A stretch of 64,000 bases of DNA, from contig CM073322.1 of assembly GCA_037043015.1 (NCBI GenBank), positions 8,939,601 to 9,003,600 of the forward strand, in the 5' to 3' direction. The notes beneath the pieces were generated by a model. It saw only the letters and a program-made list of their open reading frames with translations. It was not told the DNA's origin and made no database searches. Source of the stretch: Bryum argenteum (taxonomy: Eukaryota; Streptophyta; Bryopsida; Bryales; Bryaceae). The number at the start of each line of letters is the position of its first letter. Within the stretch, counting starts at the first letter, position 1. This document shows positions 55,201 to 64,000 of the stretch, one piece after another. Position numbers and translations under genes: made by a program.

Positions 55201-55793
55201 AAGGGCATGATATGGGTACCCCCTCCAAAATATTGAAACTACTTTTTTGATAAAAAAACAATATTGAAGAATTATTCTAACCAGATGGTATTTTAGGTGA
55301 CATGGCTATAGTTGTATACATGGAGGCATCACAAGCCTTGGCTTGGTGGTTAGGGCTTCGGCCCCCAATGAGGAGGTCGTGGGTTCTATTCCCCATGCCG
55401 GCGTGGTGCTCACCACTATAGTTCACCCAACTATTGTGGGGGGTCTTTGGACCTTGTTGTATGGGTACCTCGAAGCCCTTTGGGGGTATACTATGTCAAT
55501 TATCTTCAAGGCATTAGTAACTAGGCTAGAAATTAGCGTAGTTATAGTGTCTACCCTCAAGAGGGGGAAGTAATATTGTTCCAATTTCCCCTTGTCCGGT
55601 GGCCATCGGGATATTAGCATTACGAACGGACACTTCATTCACGCCGGCCCCTTAGAAAGGGACCAGAGTTTCTATCTATTTATCTATCTATCTATACATG
55701 GGGTTAAAAAAAGGAAATTTGGCACATATAATGAGTTAGACAATAGGTCACACATAATGAGATGCGTCTTAGTGATACCCATATCATGCCCTT
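55201..55793. mobile_element. AAGGGCATGATATGGGTA MITE, interrupted by a SINE
   Basis: The termini AAGGGCATGATATGGGTA and inverted TACCCATATCATGCCCTT are perfect over 18 bp. Its uninterrupted relative is at 59582-59809. The SINE at 55324-55692 sits in the middle, at the sequence tatacatgg. Confidence 0.85.
55324..55692 (+). mobile_element. tRNA-derived SINE, copy 2
   Basis: A-box-like TTGGCTTGGTGG (55339-55350) and B-box-like GGGTTCTATTCC (55381-55392), body as in copy 1, 3' end (CTAT)n. Flanked by the 9-bp duplication TATACATGG (55315-55323 and 55693-55701). Confidence 0.87.
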
Positions 55794-56433
55794 GCCCTGT
55801 CCTAAAGGGTTGAGTAGAGACATATTACCTAGTGGTTGTCTTGATGTAGGAAATTTTGGGTAAGAGAAGACGTGGTGGTTGCTATTGAAGTAGCATGGCT
55901 CAACGCAATTTTGTTGTTTTCAAAATGAAATCTTGTTGTACAAGGAAAACCTTATGCATGTAGGTTGCTTTGAAGGTTGTTTTTCACCATTTTTAAAACA
56001 CTTAGAAGTCCAACTTCAGAAAATTCTTAAGAGTTCAAAAACTGACTTTGTTGAACTCTTTACTTACTTCGACCATGCACACAAATTACTCACATGACTA
56101 TGAGATTTGTCATGTTCAAATTTAGCAAGTTTCCAATAGTTTCACAATGTGCTGTAAACATGACAACACAAGTTATCATGAAAACGAAAAATTCATGATG
56201 GGGTTGATATTGAGCATGATCATCCTCGTAGAGATATTTCTACATTAAGTTGTCACCCTTACTCCATTACGGTATGGAGGTAGCCATTACTCCTGTTGTG
56301 GATGTTCACATTCTTGTAAGGACCAACATGGTATTTAAGAGCAGCTTTTCCCTGTTGTTCTAACTTGCAACATTCTTTTAGCTTGTGGTCAGATCTTGTT
56401 ACTAGATCCAGCAATCCTTTCTATTGCTCTCGT
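55794..56433. other. No gene seen
   Basis: AT-rich spacer without recognisable termini or coding sequence. Confidence 0.4.
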
Positions 56434-57011
56434 TTAACCCCTAACTTTCCTTGAAGCCCGAAACGGGTTTTTGCACTTTTGGGCAGCCTAGATGAAGTAG
56501 TTAAGACTAATATGTTTGCCTAAGATTTTTACTAGGTGCTCCTTATACTCCAAAGTGTATGTGGTAAAATTTGCAAAGTCAAATTCCAATTTTAAAACCT
56601 TCATGCAAAAAGGTTTAGGTTTCAAGTCGGAAAAGGGCACCTTAAAAAAGTAATTTTGTTGAATTTTTATTTGGAAATATGTTTATTACTAAATCACTAC
56701 TCAAATTTCAAAGTGATCCGAGTCAAAAAGCTTACCAATTTTAGAAGGGCAGCCTCCAAAATTTTCAAAACCAATCTTTGCAATGCCCAAAAAAACTTGG
56801 AAGACAAATTTTGGATGTTATGATCTCTCAAACAATAAACATCCAACGGTCAAATTTTGGAACAACTAGTCTTAGGGTACAAGATCTTACCGTTGCAAGT
56901 TTTTAAAAAGGAAAAACAATTTGCTCACACCCCCGAGAGTGCATAGAAGTAGATAATTGCAGTTTTGAGGTTTCAAGCTCCCAAAAAACACCAAGGAAAG
57001 TTAGGGGTTAA
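56434..57011 (+). mobile_element. Group P TTAA element (578 bp)
   Basis: TTAACCCCTAACTTTCCTTG to CAAGGAAAGTTAGGGGTTAA: 20-bp perfect inverted ends including TTAA. The left 'ttttgggcagcctagatgaagtag' type sequence and the right 'aaacatccaacggtc' match 19107-20295. Confidence 0.85.
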
Positions 57012-57268
57012 CCGAAACAGATCGAGAATGCAAAATTGATTAAATTACCATCAATAATGACCTTCTTCTTCCTTAGGATCAATATATCTCAATCTTAGCG
57101 GTGTTCAGAAGTTTCTACCGTAGGATCTTAAAGTTAACTTGAACTTCTACTTGCATAAGAAAGTTAAACCGTTGATTGCTTTTCATTTCAGAAATTATAA
57201 TGGTCAAAGTTGGTTGGATTTTTCTCTTGTGGGAACCCTTAGAATCCATTACGGGATTTAAGTTTTAA
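57008..57268. mobile_element. Group Q relic between two TTAA elements
   Basis: The sequence 'ctaccgtaggatcttaaagt' and 'attataatggtcaaagttgg' follows 21956-22226. Its left TTAA is shared with 56434-57011 and its right side is eroded next to 57265. Confidence 0.5.
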
Positions 57269-57625
57269 CCCCTCAATGGTTTGACTCATTTGTACAAATT
57301 ATCATAAATGGAAACAAAGGTAAGTCATTCAAATCTCAACCGTACAATCTTGTAGTAGACATATTTCTGATTTCTCATGATTGTCTTACAATGGTAAATC
57401 ATGTTCCATGGTTGAAAACTCAATAACAAGAGCTGCCTTCACCAAAATTCATGTCATTTATTCATACTTCATCACATGGGTCTACAATTTCTACCACACA
57501 AACTAGAGTTGATTTGGAACCCAACCCAAGTGATTTCATCTAAAACAAGCTCCGGATGGCACTTCAAACGTTCTACCCTTCATCCACAATGTGGTTTTTC
57601 AACATTCGGCACGTCTAGGGGTCAA
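57265..57625 (-). mobile_element. Group S element with internal deletion (361 bp)
   Basis: TTAACCCCTCAATGGTTTG to GGCACGTCTAGGGGTCAA. Both ends match 48290-49280, but about 630 bp of the middle is missing, joining near 57362. Confidence 0.7.
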
Positions 57626-57843
57626 AATTAAATATAAATTATGGAAAAGTCCTCCGCTAATGAGATAAGTATACTTCCGGAAAAAGAGATGAAGACAAAG
57701 CTACATGGACATGCGTTGATCTCAAATAAAAAGGATAAAGAAAACTTGATGTTTTTGGTCGTTTGGGTATCCATCAAAGTCACGGTTACAATAGAGGTAT
57801 ATTTTCTCCCGGGATGATATGTATATACCTTCTGACAAACCAA

Positions 57844-58168
57844 TTATGAACATTTTGACACGGGTGCACATGAAATGATGAGTGAGAGAGGAAAATTCTG
57901 AAAGCCTGAGGGTCGATCAGTCAGAGGGAAGAAGGGGGCTGCACTTGATCGCAAAGCAGTCGTAAACGAATTATTTTTACAGCTAGGCAGATCGAGAACT
58001 ATCATTTGAAGCCAGATTCTTGTCATCACCAGGGCTCGGGCAGGGCATTTTCCGTGCCATAAGCCCTTCCCCCATTCTGCCCATTTCTTCGTAGGTAATC
58101 ATTTCCGCCATGCATCCCTCTTTCTCGGAAAAAAATAGCTCTAGAGTCTCAAATATGTCATATGGCAT
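57844..58168 (-). other. Unassigned minus-strand open frames
   Basis: A 61-codon frame (58168 to 57983, containing MAEMITYEEMGRMGEGLMAR) looks protein-like, and a second frame lies downstream. I recognise no family. Part of its start is repeated upstream (see 58126-58390). A small gene exon or a relic is possible. Confidence 0.2.
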
Positions 58169-58390
58169 GAAAACACCATCCTTTTTGAGTTAAAATGAAC
58201 CACCCTATTTGCACCACAATCACACACACCTACCAATATCATGTTCGAACATTGCTCGAATATCTTTCTTGGAAAATAGCTCTAGAGTCTCGAATATGTG
58301 CGGCATGAAGACACCATCGTTTTCTAGTAAAATGAACCACCCTATTTGCACCACAATCACACACACCTACCAATATCATGCTCGAACATC
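58126..58390. repeat. Tandem duplication, about 135-bp units
   Basis: Two units each run from 'aatagctctagagtctc' through 'aatgaaccaccctatttgca' to 'ccaatatcatg(t/c)tcgaacat'. The units differ by small indels. Confidence 0.8.
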
Positions 58391-58483
58391 GATTTGAAAA
58401 TGATGATGCATGTATGACTTCAATGAGGTGGTTTACATGAAACGAAGAATCTCAAACTCGACTAGTGAAGTGAACTAGGGTAA

Positions 58484-58972
58484 AGTCACAACAAGCATTG
58501 GCTTGGTGGTTAGGGCTTATGGCCCCCGATGAGGAGATTGTAGGTTCTATTCCCCATGCCGGCATGGTGCTCAGCATCATAGTCCACCCAACTATGATAT
58601 GGGGCTCTTGGACCTCGTTGTATGGGTACCTCAAAGTCCTTTTGGGTGATACCATGTCGGGTATCTCTAGGACACTAGTGGCTGGCTAGGGACTAGTATA
58701 GTGTTCACCCCGAGAGGGGCTAGTAGTCCTGCCATTGGTGTGATCACTTGCCGGCATACATCCAAGGATAGATCGAATGCCATTGGTGTGATCACTTGCG
58801 GGCATACATCCAAGGATAGATCGAAAGCCGTTGGTGTGATCACTTGCGAGCATACATCCAAGAATAGATCGAATGCCATTGGTGTGATCACTTGCAGGCA
58901 TACATTCAAGGATAGTTCGAACAAACACTCTATTCATGCTGGCCTTTAAAGAGGTTGGAGTTTCTCTTCTCA
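58484..58972 (+). mobile_element. tRNA-derived SINE, copy 3, with expanded tail
   Basis: tRNA-like head (GGCTTGGTGGTTAGGG, then GTAGGTTCTATTCCCC) and the same body start as copies 1 and 2. It is followed by a different 3' part, shared with the fragments at 8290 and 17673. Flanked by AACTAGGGTAA / AACTAGGATAA (58473-58483 and 58973-58983, one mismatch). A 48-bp unit is present four times at 58731-58922. Confidence 0.8.
58731..58922 (+). repeat. 48-bp tandem repeat x4 inside a SINE
   Basis: The unit begins GCCATTGGTGTGATCACTTG and ends GATAGATCGAAT. Units differ by one or a few bases. Other copies of this SINE tail have a single unit. Confidence 0.9.
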
Positions 58973-58983
58973 AACTAGGATAA

Positions 58984-59581
58984 GAGTGAATAATTTAAGT
59001 TATAGTACATCAAGATGTTCTTCAAAATGCTCGTATTTCGTTGAAAAAACTTCTTTGGGTCTTCACATAGGTTGTTTACGAAAGTCTAATGTGGCATATA
59101 CGGATACTCAATTCGGTGTTCATTGAGTATCCAAACGGTTGTGTACGTAACTCATGCAAGTTGGGGATGTAAGTCATGCAAGAAGGATGACGTGGAGAAA
59201 CTGGAGCCTTGAGTACCTTTAGAATCTTTTCTTTTTGTTTTTACTCTTGAAGTTCGCATTAGAAACAACACGAGAGTGAGTGTTCGAGTGCCTTGAAAAT
59301 TTATGTTAGTGAGCTCACTGTCAGTCAGGCATGAGGACAATATCCGCACACTTGATGACGCCCAGCTCAGCTCTGCTCAGAAGCAAGAAACTTAGCCGCC
59401 CATGCGCACCTTCTTGTTTGTTTCCCAAGTATATTTGTCGAGGGCGGGACAATGCCCTCCCCGTTACTACCGACCACTTGAAATTTTCTCGGAAATACAA
59501 CAATAACAAGGTTACCAAAATTTTAGAATTGGAAACATCGTATGGCTTCAGAAGTGAAAATAAACAAGAACTGAGACGGGC
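58984..59581. other. No recognised gene
   Basis: A plus-strand 86-codon frame at 59331-59591 starts MRTISAHLMTPSSALLRSKK and is Ser/Arg-rich like an organelle-targeting leader, but no domain follows and it runs into the MITE at 59582. Not enough to call a gene. Confidence 0.25.
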
Positions 59582-59809
59582 AAGGGCATGATATGGGTAC
59601 CACTAAGACACGTCTCATTATGTGTGACCTATGTGTAATTCATTATATATGTGGCAGAAATTTCTTTTTTAACTCCATGTATACAACTATAGCCATGTCA
59701 ACTATAATACCATCTAGTTAGAATAATTTTTCAATATTGTTTTTTTTATCAAAAAAGTAGTTGAGGAAATATCACACTATTATTAGAGAGGTACCCATAT
59801 CATGCCCTT
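59582..59809. mobile_element. 228-bp AAGGGCATGATATGGGTACC MITE, uninterrupted
   Basis: Perfect 20-bp inverted termini AAGGGCATGATATGGGTACC. Inverted with respect to 55201-55793. It contains ccatgtata once, the target used by the SINE in the other copy. No target duplication was resolved. Confidence 0.85.
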
Positions 59810-60574
59810 TCCATACCTAAATCCATCTCAATTACGGTACTACTTTTGCCCTAATTCTATACACTATGACCACCAACCATAGGTAAGGCACCTCGTCACT
59901 ATGCCATAGAGTTGATAATTTACGAAATAAAATAAAGTGAAACGGAACATCATTTTTTATCTTTGAAATATTCATACCGATAAGATTTGTGGGCATTTTC
60001 CTACTTGCACAATATTTGTAATTTGGAACAAAATTTGGCACTTTATTTATGTTGTTTTTTTGTATAGCCTTCTTTCTCCTTTCCTTGTGTCGAGATTATT
60101 CTTGTTACAAAATTTCGAGAATATCACCTTTTTCATACACGCGAAGGCATTTGCAACAATAGACGTAAGTTTTGGTAACACATCTAAAGATGGGGTTTAC
60201 AAGTTTGTTCAACAAGCTTGTCCTAAGGTAGAGCTTAGTGGTTCTTTTCTTAATTAGAAGGAGGTTACATAATTGCACCAATTGCAAAGTACTAAAAAAA
60301 ACACATTTAATGAGCAAGATTGCTCGGATAAATAGTGTGATGTCTTTAGTACCGAATTTCAATTAGGAAGAATTTGCAAATAGTGTGACACGCACTAATC
60401 ACGGGCTTTCATGTACTTCCAATGGTAATGAGTAAGAAAGATCCATGGCAACTATCATAAGATCTCGGTTCTCCAGTGCTTGCAAGCTGTGGATTCAAAT
60501 GAACCATCATTCCCTCACTCCTTTGCATGCGGGGGCGCCCATACTCCATGAGTAGGCCGGCCCCCAAGCACGCT
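59810..60574. other. No gene seen
   Basis: AT-rich spacer. A 65-codon plus-strand frame at 60060 has no resemblance to a known family. Confidence 0.4.
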
Positions 60575-60880
60575 TAACACCAACCCCCGGCCTTAAGAGT
60601 TGAGTTTCTCAGTATTTTTTTAATTTTTTTTTTTTCTCGGGGTGCATGTATCACAGTATTTAATCCTTCCGATTTTTTTATTTTATTTTTTTTATTTTAT
60701 TTTACGAGGTTATCAATATTGGTTGATTGGCAAACACCAACCCCCGGACTTACGGGTTTAGTTTCTCGGGTGTTTTTTTTTTTTTTTTTTTTTTTTTTTT
60801 GGGGGGTGGTGCATGTATCACATTATTTGATCCCTCCAAAATGATTTTTTTACGAGGTAATCAATGTTGGTTGATGGGCA
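60575..60880. repeat. Tandem duplication, about 157-bp units with long T tracts
   Basis: Unit 1 (about 60575-60731) and unit 2 (about 60732-60880) share, in order, 'aacaccaacccccgg', 'gtttctc', a T-rich tract, 'gcatgtatcaca', 'acgaggt(t/a)atcaat' and 'ttggttgat(t/g)ggca'. The T tract has grown differently in each (about 31 pure T in unit 2). Confidence 0.85.
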
Positions 60881-61599
60881 TGGTCGAAATGATCCGAAAT
60901 TGCTTGATTGGTCGTAACTATCAGGTATGTGAATGGATTGACGTTGGTTGATATCATCCAATCGTTGACACTCAAACCGTACTCGATCCAAATATTCTAG
61001 AACCTTCCCTACCCATGTACGTTTCAACTTCAGGAAGTGATGGGCATTCACTCCGCACTTTAAATCGGTTTTATTGCATTGTGCGTGCGGAGGAAGAGCT
61101 TTCCGGGAGCTTTAGCTCTTGTGATCGTCAAGAATTTAAATAAGAGAACAAATTTGAAGTTTTGGGAGATGAGTTAGATAGAAAATCCTACATTTTAGAC
61201 ACAAGTGTGAAATGTAAAATCTTAGCTAGCAAGATTTAATATGCACTAAAAAAAATTGAAATTACATTCTTTTCACTTAAAGTAGGAATGCTACTAACAT
61301 ACCCATTTGCAATCTAAAAATATTAACAACTAGATTGTTTTTCACCTTCATCTTAATGACACTCTTGTACCACTATAAATCACTGAATAACATTCTTAGC
61401 TCAAATACTAGTCTTACAATGGTGAAAATTGCACAAAATTCTACAAAGGAAATACAGTCCAAAGGAATGGAACAAATTCTTATATTGTTTGGGTACATTC
61501 AATAGCACGATAGTAAATAAGCTAGCTACTATTAATTTCAGGTGTTAAATGTGCATCGTTTCCCTTTTATACCATCACAATGCTAGGACTCCAATTTAG
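60881..61599. other. Group S scrap; no gene
   Basis: 61270-61500 resembles the middle of group S ('tgaataacattcttagctcaa', 'caatggtgaaaattgcac'). The rest is unassigned. Confidence 0.4.
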
Positions 61600-61822
61600 T
61601 CAACCCCTAAAGATCCTTGGTGGAAAAGTGCCCAAATTACAATAAATGACCTCCTTCTACTTCAAGACCTTAAAATCTCAATCTAACCACTACGTAGAAG
61701 ATCCAACCGTAGAATTTTATAATAAACTTAACACACTAGTTACATGCCAAATTTGAACCGTTGATTCTTCTCCATTTGTGAGATTATAACAGTCAAAGTT
61801 GGCTAATTTTGTTCCATCTCTT
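61600..61822. mobile_element. Group Q TTAA element, truncated
   Basis: TCAACCCCTAAAGATCCTTG followed by group Q body to 'gtcaaagttggctaattttg'; the distal terminus is missing. Confidence 0.65.
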
Positions 61823-62159
61823 CTTTCCCCGGGTTTTTGAGTTCAATGCCCCGGTTCCCAACCACAGTGATTTCTTGAGTTAATATTAATTTTTTGTGAT
61901 TTTTGTATCAATTTCTGGAGGTCCATTTTCTCTGTATGAATGCAGAGATACTGTAGACTTGACGCCTGAATCTAACAAATGGTACGCTCACGACAAACAT
62001 GACCTTTTGAGATGACATGGCACCAACCCCCCTTGATCAATAATTCGGGCACCTTTGCAGCACATAAGATCATATATAATTGATGTGTATGTGTAGTTTT
62101 CCGCAGCTGGCAAAACCGAGTTATGGCTCCATCCATCCCCACGACTACGGTAGCAAACG

Positions 62160-64000
62160 AATAAGATCACGGGCTTTAGGATGCAACTTGAGCCATGGAA
62201 ATGCCTCTCACCTATGACGTTGAAGTTGACGCTCGATCGATCATTGTGGAGTCATGAAAATAATCCCAACTATTCATATTTCACCGCCCCATGACATTGT
62301 TATCCGGATGTGTGGACTATGCACCTACCTCACTACCAACCAAATCAAACAAAAATAAAAATATAACTTGGTATGTTCTTTGTCCATAGTTGCATATTTT
62401 ATATCGGCTTCCTTATCGCTTAGCGATCCGATGAGGTTACGATCTTCAAGATGCATCTAGAGCTACGGAAATCCTCCGATCGGACATAATGGAATTATAG
62501 GAGTTGAAGCTCATTATGGAATCACAGAAACTAAATGTTCATATTTCACCGCCCATGGCGTTTGTTGTCCGGATTGGATGATCAAATTTTGAACTATCTA
62601 CTTGACCCCTGTTGTTGAAAAGAGCCCTGAACGGGACGTTTGAGGTCTAGTCAACCTTGTATTTACTATATTTAGCTTGTATGAAGTTGGAACCTTTTGC
62701 AGGCTGCAAATTTTTCCATACCTTTCCCTGAAGTCATTCCATGTTTCAAATATCCTCATACTTTAGGAGATATTCATGTTCAATGTTTGGAAACACTATT
62801 TGAAATTTGCACAAAACTGCCCAAACTGCAAATATGCTTATTTACTCTCAAAATCTGCCCAAAATCAATTATATCACTTCAAAAGTTCACCAAGAATTGA
62901 GATTTTAGTTTTTTTTCACGTTTTGTTTCTTTACATGTACATATGGTTTTAAGGCATGATGCACCATTCGGATCTTTCATCCATACATTCTGCACATGCC
63001 ATTTTTATTGTCAAAGATTAGACTTTGTATTTAAATTTCAGCATACCTCCATGTGAAAAATTGAGCAATTCTTTAGGTTTTACAGGTCGCATGAGGTTAA
63101 AAATTGCATAGACCTGTTCCTAACTTACTTTGGAACAAAAATGTGAAGAGCCTCAATTCAACTTTACTCTTAAAATTGGTTATTTGGGTTTACAGAAAAA
63201 CTTCAAACCCATTTTGCAACGAGGAGAAAAAACTTCATTCTCAACTTTGAATGTAAGAATCTTACAATTGGTGAGGAGCTTGAAGCCAAGATTTGGTACA
63301 CATGTACCTGGACAAGTTACGTATAAGATCTTACAGTCACATACTTGAGATAATGTCAAAAGTTAAAGATCTTGCATTGGGAGAGGGTGATTTTGAGGCC
63401 TTTTGGCAATTTGGGGACCTTTCGACTTTAGGATTTAATGCACTACCAATTCTAACAAAAATAAGACCTTGGCATGTTCTTTGTCACTTCATGATTAGCT
63501 ATCCCATTTTTGCATATTTTTATATTGACTTCCTCATGAAACAAGTATGACTAAAGGACTACACATGACTTGAAAGCCAATGAGATCGCGAGCTTCAAGT
63601 TGCAACTTGAGCCATGATGAAAATCCACGCCGACGACATGGAAGTTGGAAGCTCATCATAAAATCCAAGTTTCCATACATTCACCCCCCATGGCATTGTT
63701 ATCCACATTCGATGGAACTATCCACTTCACGCACTAGCCACCAAAACAAAAGTAAAAACAAAAAATTGAACTTTGCATATTCTTCTTTGTCGATCGATCG
63801 TGCGTGTGAGTATCACATTGTTGCATATTATAATATGGGCTTCCTTATAGAACAAGTATCGCCCAAGCGACCGCACACGACTTGCGGGAGCCAATGAGCT
63901 TCAAGATGCACCGAGAGCCACGGAAATTCTCCCCGACAACATTCAAGTTGACGCACGTTATGGAGTCAAAACTCAAAACAGTCCAAATTTCACCACACAT
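62160..64000 (+). repeat. Degenerate satellite-like array, units of roughly 270 bp
   Basis: Repeated blocks in order: 'gggctt(t/c)aggatgcaac', 'gagccatggaaat', 'gttgaagttga', 'tcatatttcaccgcccatg', 'ttgttatccgga', 'tgttctttgt', 'ttgcatatt', 'ggcttcctta'. They are seen at about 62165, 62445, 63585 and 63880, continuing to the window edge and interrupted at 62602-63438. Coding potential is nil. It could be a small satellite or a relic of a tandem repeat inside a larger element. Confidence 0.65.
62602..63438. mobile_element. Group R TTAA element (837 bp) inside the tandem array
   Basis: TTGACCCCTGTTGTTGAAAAG to TTTCGACTTTAGGATTTAA. It matches 52216-53064 inverted. Sequence on both sides belongs to the satellite-like array, so it inserted into it. 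Confidence 0.7.

Noticed and set aside
55339-55392. tRNA-like A and B boxes suggesting a tRNA gene
   Set aside because: No cloverleaf with anticodon and acceptor stem; the same head occurs in three SINE copies with target duplications.
58731-58922. Regularly spaced 48-bp repeats, CRISPR-like at first sight
   Set aside because: Units are contiguous, without unique spacers, and lie within a SINE in a eukaryotic genome.

Overview
The window looks like a gene-poor, AT-rich stretch of a plant nuclear genome, dominated by transposable elements. Three protein-coding loci are convincing. (1) A single-exon minus-strand gene (2181-3986) encodes a BKI1/MAKR-type membrane-associated kinase regulator, a land-plant family. 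(2) A nine-exon minus-strand gene (43515-47006), rebuilt here by splicing short exons, encodes an ARL3-type small GTPase. ARL3 is tied to cilia/flagella and, to my knowledge, is absent from flowering plants. With the plant-type kinase regulator this suggests a land plant with swimming sperm (bryophyte, lycophyte, fern, or cycad/ginkgo); I cannot name the species. (3) A large piggyBac transposase gene (12604-15513) has an intact-looking DDD triad and C-terminal Cys-rich domain.

The transposase lies in a 5.9-kb element (10911-16802) bounded by TTAA and CCCCTAA-type inverted termini. About twenty shorter elements with the same TTAA target and CCC(C/T)TAA(A) termini are spread over the window (6.6-10.7, 16.8-22.2, 29.6-34.7, 37.7-40.7, 44.1-44.3, 48.0-53.1, 56.4-57.6 and 61.6-63.4 kb). 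They fall into groups called here P (shares long ends with the transposase element), Q (about 268 bp), R (450-850 bp), S (about 1 kb, with a subterminal TGTCG hairpin) and one 80-bp miniature. Several are inserted inside one another, each time at TTAA.

Other elements: a 5.6-kb Ty1/copia retrotransposon (23908-29534, minus) with apparently identical 311-bp LTRs and the target duplication AGATC but a frameshifted coding region; a 216-bp Mutator-like MITE with two copies, each with its own 9-bp duplication (6989, 34984); a tRNA-derived SINE (10072, 55324, 58484) with target duplications, one copy inside a MITE whose uninterrupted relative lies at 59582; a 221-bp TACACTAAA MITE (36041, 47489); MITEs ending GGTAGAG (31264, 35822); a probable gypsy-type LTR relic (40732-41990); and a possible pogo-like HTH fragment (39500-39790).

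Tandem repeats include a 7 x 15-bp minisatellite (31614), a 48-bp unit x4 inside a SINE, a roughly 157-bp tandem duplication at 60.6 kb, and a degenerate array of roughly 270-bp units at the right edge (62.2-64.0 kb) split by a group R element. The two host genes sit as islands among these repeats; the ARL3 gene carries a group Q element in its last intron and a 221-bp MITE about 480 bp upstream of its ATG. No rRNA, true tRNA, CRISPR or organellar segment was seen.
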